A stretch of DNA of 7,719 bases, from NCBI GenBank assembly GCA_030146605.1, contig JASLBO010000403.1, positions 1 to 7,719 of the forward strand, read 5' to 3'. The DNA comes from Sphingomonas sp. GTDB taxonomy: Bacteria; Pseudomonadota; Alphaproteobacteria; Sphingomonadales; Sphingomonadaceae. Positions 5,125 through 7,719 of the stretch are shown one piece after another. Positions within the stretch are counted from its first letter, which is position 1. Each line of letters begins with the position of its first letter. The notes beneath the pieces were generated by a model, which made no database searches, was not told where the DNA came from, and saw only the letters and a program-made list of their open reading frames with translations. A program made the translations under genes and the position numbers.

Positions 5125-6348
5125 TTGAATCTGATATCTTCGAACCTTTCGGGCCGATCGGCCATGATGCTGGTGGCTTCAGCGCTCCTCCTCGCCTCGT
5201 GCGGGAGCAGCGAGGGCGACGCGCAGAAAAAAGGCGGGCGCGGCGCGGGCGGCCCGGCGCAGGTCGGCTTCGTCGTCGTCCAGCCGACCAGCGTGCCGGT
5301 CGTCACCGAGCTTTCCGGCCGGGTTACCGCCTTCCAGATGTCCGAGGTGCGGCCGCAGGTCGCCGGGATCGTCCAGCGGCGCTTCTTTACCGAGGGCTCG
5401 ATCGTCCGCGCGGGGCAGACGCTCTATCAGATCGACCCCAGCCTCTATCAGGCGCAGGCTTCGGAGGCCGAAGCCAATCTGCAGAGCGCGCGCGCCACCG
5501 CCGAGGCTGCGCGGATCCGCGCCGAGCGCTATCGCCCGCTCGCCAAGATGGAGGCGGTCAGCCAGCAGGATTATACCGATGCGGCGGCGCAGGCGCGGCA
5601 GGCGGCGGCGGGGGTAGCGCAGAACAACGCCCAGTTGCGCACCGCGCAGATCAATTTGCGCTTCACCAAGGTCCCCGCCCCGATCACCGGCCGGATCGGC
5701 CGCTCGCTGGTCACCGAAGGCGCGCTGGTCACCACCAACCAGGCCGATCCGCTCGCCGTGATCCAGCGGCTCGACCCGATCTATGTCGACATCCAGCAAT
5801 CGAGCGCCGACATGCTTTCGCTGCGCAAGTCGCTGGCACAGGGCGGGCTCGCGCCGGCGAGCGCGGTGGTCCGCCTCAAGCTCGAGGACGGCAGCGACTA
5901 TGGCCAGACCGGCACGGTCGAATTCTCCGAAGTGATGGTCAACGCGAATACCGGGACGGTGACGCTGCGCGCCCGCTTCCCCAATCCCCAGGGTATATTG
6001 CTGCCGGGCATGTTCGCGCGCGCCTCGTTCGCGCAGGCGATCAACCGCCAGGCGTTCCTCGTGCCGCAAGCCGGGCTGTCGCGCGACCCGCGCGGCAACG
6101 CCACCGTCTATGTCGTGGGGCCGGGCAACCGTGCGGTGGCACGTACGGTGATCGCCGAACGCACGCTCGGCGCGAACTGGGTGGTGACGCAGGGGCTCGC
6201 CCCCGGCGACAAGGTGATCGTGCAGGGCACCGCCAATCTGCGTCCCGACGCGGAGATCCGTGCCGTTCCCGTCACAACGCCGCAGCGCATCGAGGCGCCC
6301 AAGGGCGGCCAGGACGCGCAAGGCGCCGCGGCCAGGAAGGGCGGCTGA
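5125..6348 (+). CDS. RND efflux periplasmic adaptor, lipoprotein (AcrA/MexA type)
   Basis: A membrane fusion protein that joins an inner-membrane RND pump to an outer-membrane channel for drug export. The 407-residue product has a lipoprotein signal ending in the lipobox LLAS-C (Cys26), then a Gly/Lys-rich linker (27-44). Next come the first lipoyl half (VRPQVAGIVQRRFFTEG, 75-91), an alpha-helical hairpin (about 105-178, rich in Ala, Gln and Glu), the second lipoyl half (PAPITGRIGRSLVTEGALV, 184-202), a beta-barrel (about 210-305, including NPQGILLPGMFARASF, 287-302) and a membrane-proximal domain (about 310-385). TTG at 5125 is preferred: starting at ATG 5164 or 5167 would leave the signal peptide without a positive charge (Arg11 is lost). 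The Shine-Dalgarno sequence is weak. The pump gene follows 6 bases after the stop. The AcrA/MexA family is secure, but I cannot assign an ortholog name or substrate. Confidence 0.93.
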   Translation: MNLISSNLSGRSAMMLVASALLLASCGSSEGDAQKKGGRGAGGPAQVGFVVVQPTSVPVVTELSGRVTAFQMSEVRPQVAGIVQRRFFTEGSIVRAGQTLYQIDPSLYQAQASEAEANLQSARATAEAARIRAERYRPLAKMEAVSQQDYTDAAAQARQAAAGVAQNNAQLRTAQINLRFTKVPAPITGRIGRSLVTEGALVTTNQADPLAVIQRLDPIYVDIQQSSADMLSLRKSLAQGGLAPASAVVRLKLEDGSDYGQTGTVEFSEVMVNANTGTVTLRARFPNPQGILLPGMFARASFAQAINRQAFLVPQAGLSRDPRGNATVYVVGPGNRAVARTVIAERTLGANWVVTQGLAPGDKVIVQGTANLRPDAEIRAVPVTTPQRIEAPKGGQDAQGAAARKGG

Positions 6349-6354
6349 CCGCCC

Positions 6355-7719
6355 ATGTCACGCGTCTTCATCGATCGCCCGATCTTCGCCTGGGTGATCG
6401 CGATCATCGTCATGCTGCTGGGCGCCGGCGCGATCATGTCGCTGCCGATCGCGCAATATCCCGACGTCGCGCCGCCGCAGGTCAACGTCCGCGCTTCCTA
6501 TCCCGGCGCCTCGGCCGAGACGGTGCAGAATTCGGTCACCCAGGTGATCGAACAGCAGCTCACCGGGATCGACGGGCTGATCTATTTCAGCTCGTCCTCG
6601 ACCTCGCGCGGGCAGGTCAATATCTCCGCCACGTTCGAGAAGGGCACCGACCCGGATATCGCGCAGGTCCAGGTCCAGAACCAGGTCCAGCAGGCGCTCT
6701 CCCGCCTTCCCCAGCAGGTCCAGCAGCAGGGGCTGCGGGTAACCAAGTCCAACCCCGACTTCCTGATGATCGTCGGCGTCTATGACGAGACCGACAAGCG
6801 CACCAACCAGGACGTGTCGGACTGGATGGCCTCGAACATGCAGGACCAGCTGGCGCGTACCCCGGGCGTGGGCGACACCAATGTGTTCGGCGCGCCTTAC
6901 GCGATGCGGATCTGGCTGAACCCCGATCGGCTGGCGAGCTATGCGCTGATGCCCAGCGACGTGATCACTGCGATCACCAACCAGAATACCGAAGTCGCCG
7001 CGGGCGAGATCGGCGGCCAGCCGCAGCCGAGCACGCAGATGCTCAATGCCACGGTCACCGCCCAGTCGCGGCTGCAGACCCCGGCGCAATTCGAACAGAT
7101 CATCCTCAAGACCGAGACCAGCGGCGCCAACGTGCTGCTCAGGGACGTTGCGCGCATCGAGCTGGGCGCCGAGAGCTACAATGCGGTGAGCCGCGTCAAC
7201 GGCCATCCCGGCGCCGGAATCGCGATCAGCCTCGCCCCCGGCGCCGACGCGCTCGAGACCGCCGAGCTGGTCAAGGCGCGGGTGGAGGAGATCGCGCGCA
7301 GCTTCCCCGCCGGGTTCAAATTCGCCTATGCCAACGACACGACGGCGTTCATCAAGCTTTCGATCGAGGAAGTGGTGAAGACGCTGATCGAGGCGATCAT
7401 CCTCGTCGTGATCGTGATGTTCGTCTTCCTGCAGAGCTGGCGCGCGACGCTGATCCCGTTCGTCGCGGTGCCGGTGGTGCTGCTCGGCACCTTCGCGGTG
7501 TTCTACGCGCTCGGCTTTTCGATCAATACGATGACCCTGTTCGGGCTGGTGCTCGCCATCGGACTGCTCGTCGACGACGCGATCGTCGTGGTCGAGAATG
7601 TCGAGCGGCTGATGTACGAGGATCCCGATCTCAGCCCGCGCGACGCGACGATCAAGTCGATGGAGCAGATCCAGACGGCGCTGGTCGGCATCGCATTGGT
7701 GCTGTCGGCGGTGTTCCTG
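6355..7719 (+). CDS. RND efflux pump inner-membrane subunit (AcrB/MexB type), 5' part
   Basis: A proton-driven, drug-exporting trimeric transporter of the HAE1 family; only the first 455 of about 1050 residues are present, and the frame is open to the window edge. It starts [17 protein letters not shown], with TM1 at about 10-28. The periplasmic porter region (about 30-335) includes [13 protein letters not shown] (31-43), [19 protein letters not shown] (83-101) and [20 protein letters not shown] (281-300). TM2 (about 340-359) follows, then [11 protein letters not shown] (358-368) and TM3-TM4. TM4 carries the paired aspartates of the proton relay at residues 407-408 ([16 protein letters not shown]), the same numbering as E. 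coli AcrB Asp407/Asp408. The ATG at 6355 is 6 bases after the adaptor stop, with the G-rich GGAAGGGCGG upstream, so both are one operon. Every key residue visible is intact. Confidence 0.97.
   Translation, partial: MSRVFIDRPIFAWVIAIIVMLLGAGAIMSLPIAQYPDVAPPQVNVRASYPGASAETVQNSVTQVIEQQLTGIDGLIYFSSSSTSRGQVNISATFEKGTDPDIAQVQVQNQVQQALSRLPQQVQQQGLRVTKSNPDFLMIVGVYDETDKRTNQDVSDWMASNMQDQLARTPGVGDTNVFGAPYAMRIWLNPDRLASYALMPSDVITAITNQNTEVAAGEIGGQPQPSTQMLNATVTAQSRLQTPAQFEQIILKTETSGANVLLRDVARIELGAESYNAVSRVNGHPGAGIAISLAPGADALETAELVKARVEEIARSFPAGFKFAYANDTTAFIKLSIEEVVKTLIEAIILVVIVMFVFLQSWRATLIPFVAVPVVLLGTFAVFYALGFSINTMTLFGLVLAIGLLVDDAIVVVENVERLMYEDPDLSPRDATIKSMEQIQTALVGIALVLSAVFL

Noticed and set aside
5179..6321. 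380-codon minus-strand frame opposite the efflux adaptor.
   Set aside because: His/Arg/Leu-rich antisense shadow of a clear membrane fusion protein.

Overview
The window is GC-rich alphaproteobacterial chromosome, most likely from a sphingomonad (Sphingomonas or a close relative). This rests on high GC in third codon positions, on the gene order hisS-prfA-prmC-DUF4167, and on a dispersed palindromic repeat with core CCTCCCGC/GCGGGAGG of a kind I associate with Sphingomonadaceae. The genus is inferred from family knowledge, not proven by a search.

Left two thirds (1-4722), minus strand. In transcription order: hisS (histidyl-tRNA synthetase, 4722-3400), prfA (release factor RF1, 3403-2330, overlapping hisS by 4 bases), prmC (the glutamine methyltransferase that modifies RF1 and RF2, 2260-1409), a DUF4167 protein with a long Arg/Glu/Asp/Gln repeat tail (1154-234), and the first 50 codons of a secreted DUF4139-type protein (152 to beyond position 1). 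The first three form a translation block: HisRS charges tRNA-His, RF1 terminates at UAA/UAG, and PrmC methylates the GGQ glutamine of RF1. prmC is bracketed by repeats. A 99-bp inverted pair of REP-like palindromes lies at its 5' end and supplies its N-terminal codons, and a smaller hairpin contains its stop codon. The 1155-1408 gap holds no gene.

Middle (4723-5124), intergenic between divergent transcription units. It holds a candidate 23-codon small gene (4832-4903) whose ribosome binding site matches 12 consecutive bases of the 16S anti-Shine-Dalgarno tail, followed by a 15-bp terminator-like hairpin (4944-4977). A palindrome plus tandem repeat (5007-5030) looks like an operator for the efflux genes to the right.

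Right third (5125-7719), plus strand. An RND multidrug efflux operon: a lipoprotein periplasmic adaptor of the AcrA/MexA type, then, 6 bases on, the first 455 residues of an AcrB/MexB-type pump, cut by the window edge. No regulator or outer-membrane channel gene lies in the window.

Most of the content is ordinary core genome. The items most worth a second look are the small ORF with the extreme Shine-Dalgarno sequence, the REPIN-like element that has become part of prmC, and a 16-bp RNA hairpin that buries the ribosome binding site of the DUF4139 gene.
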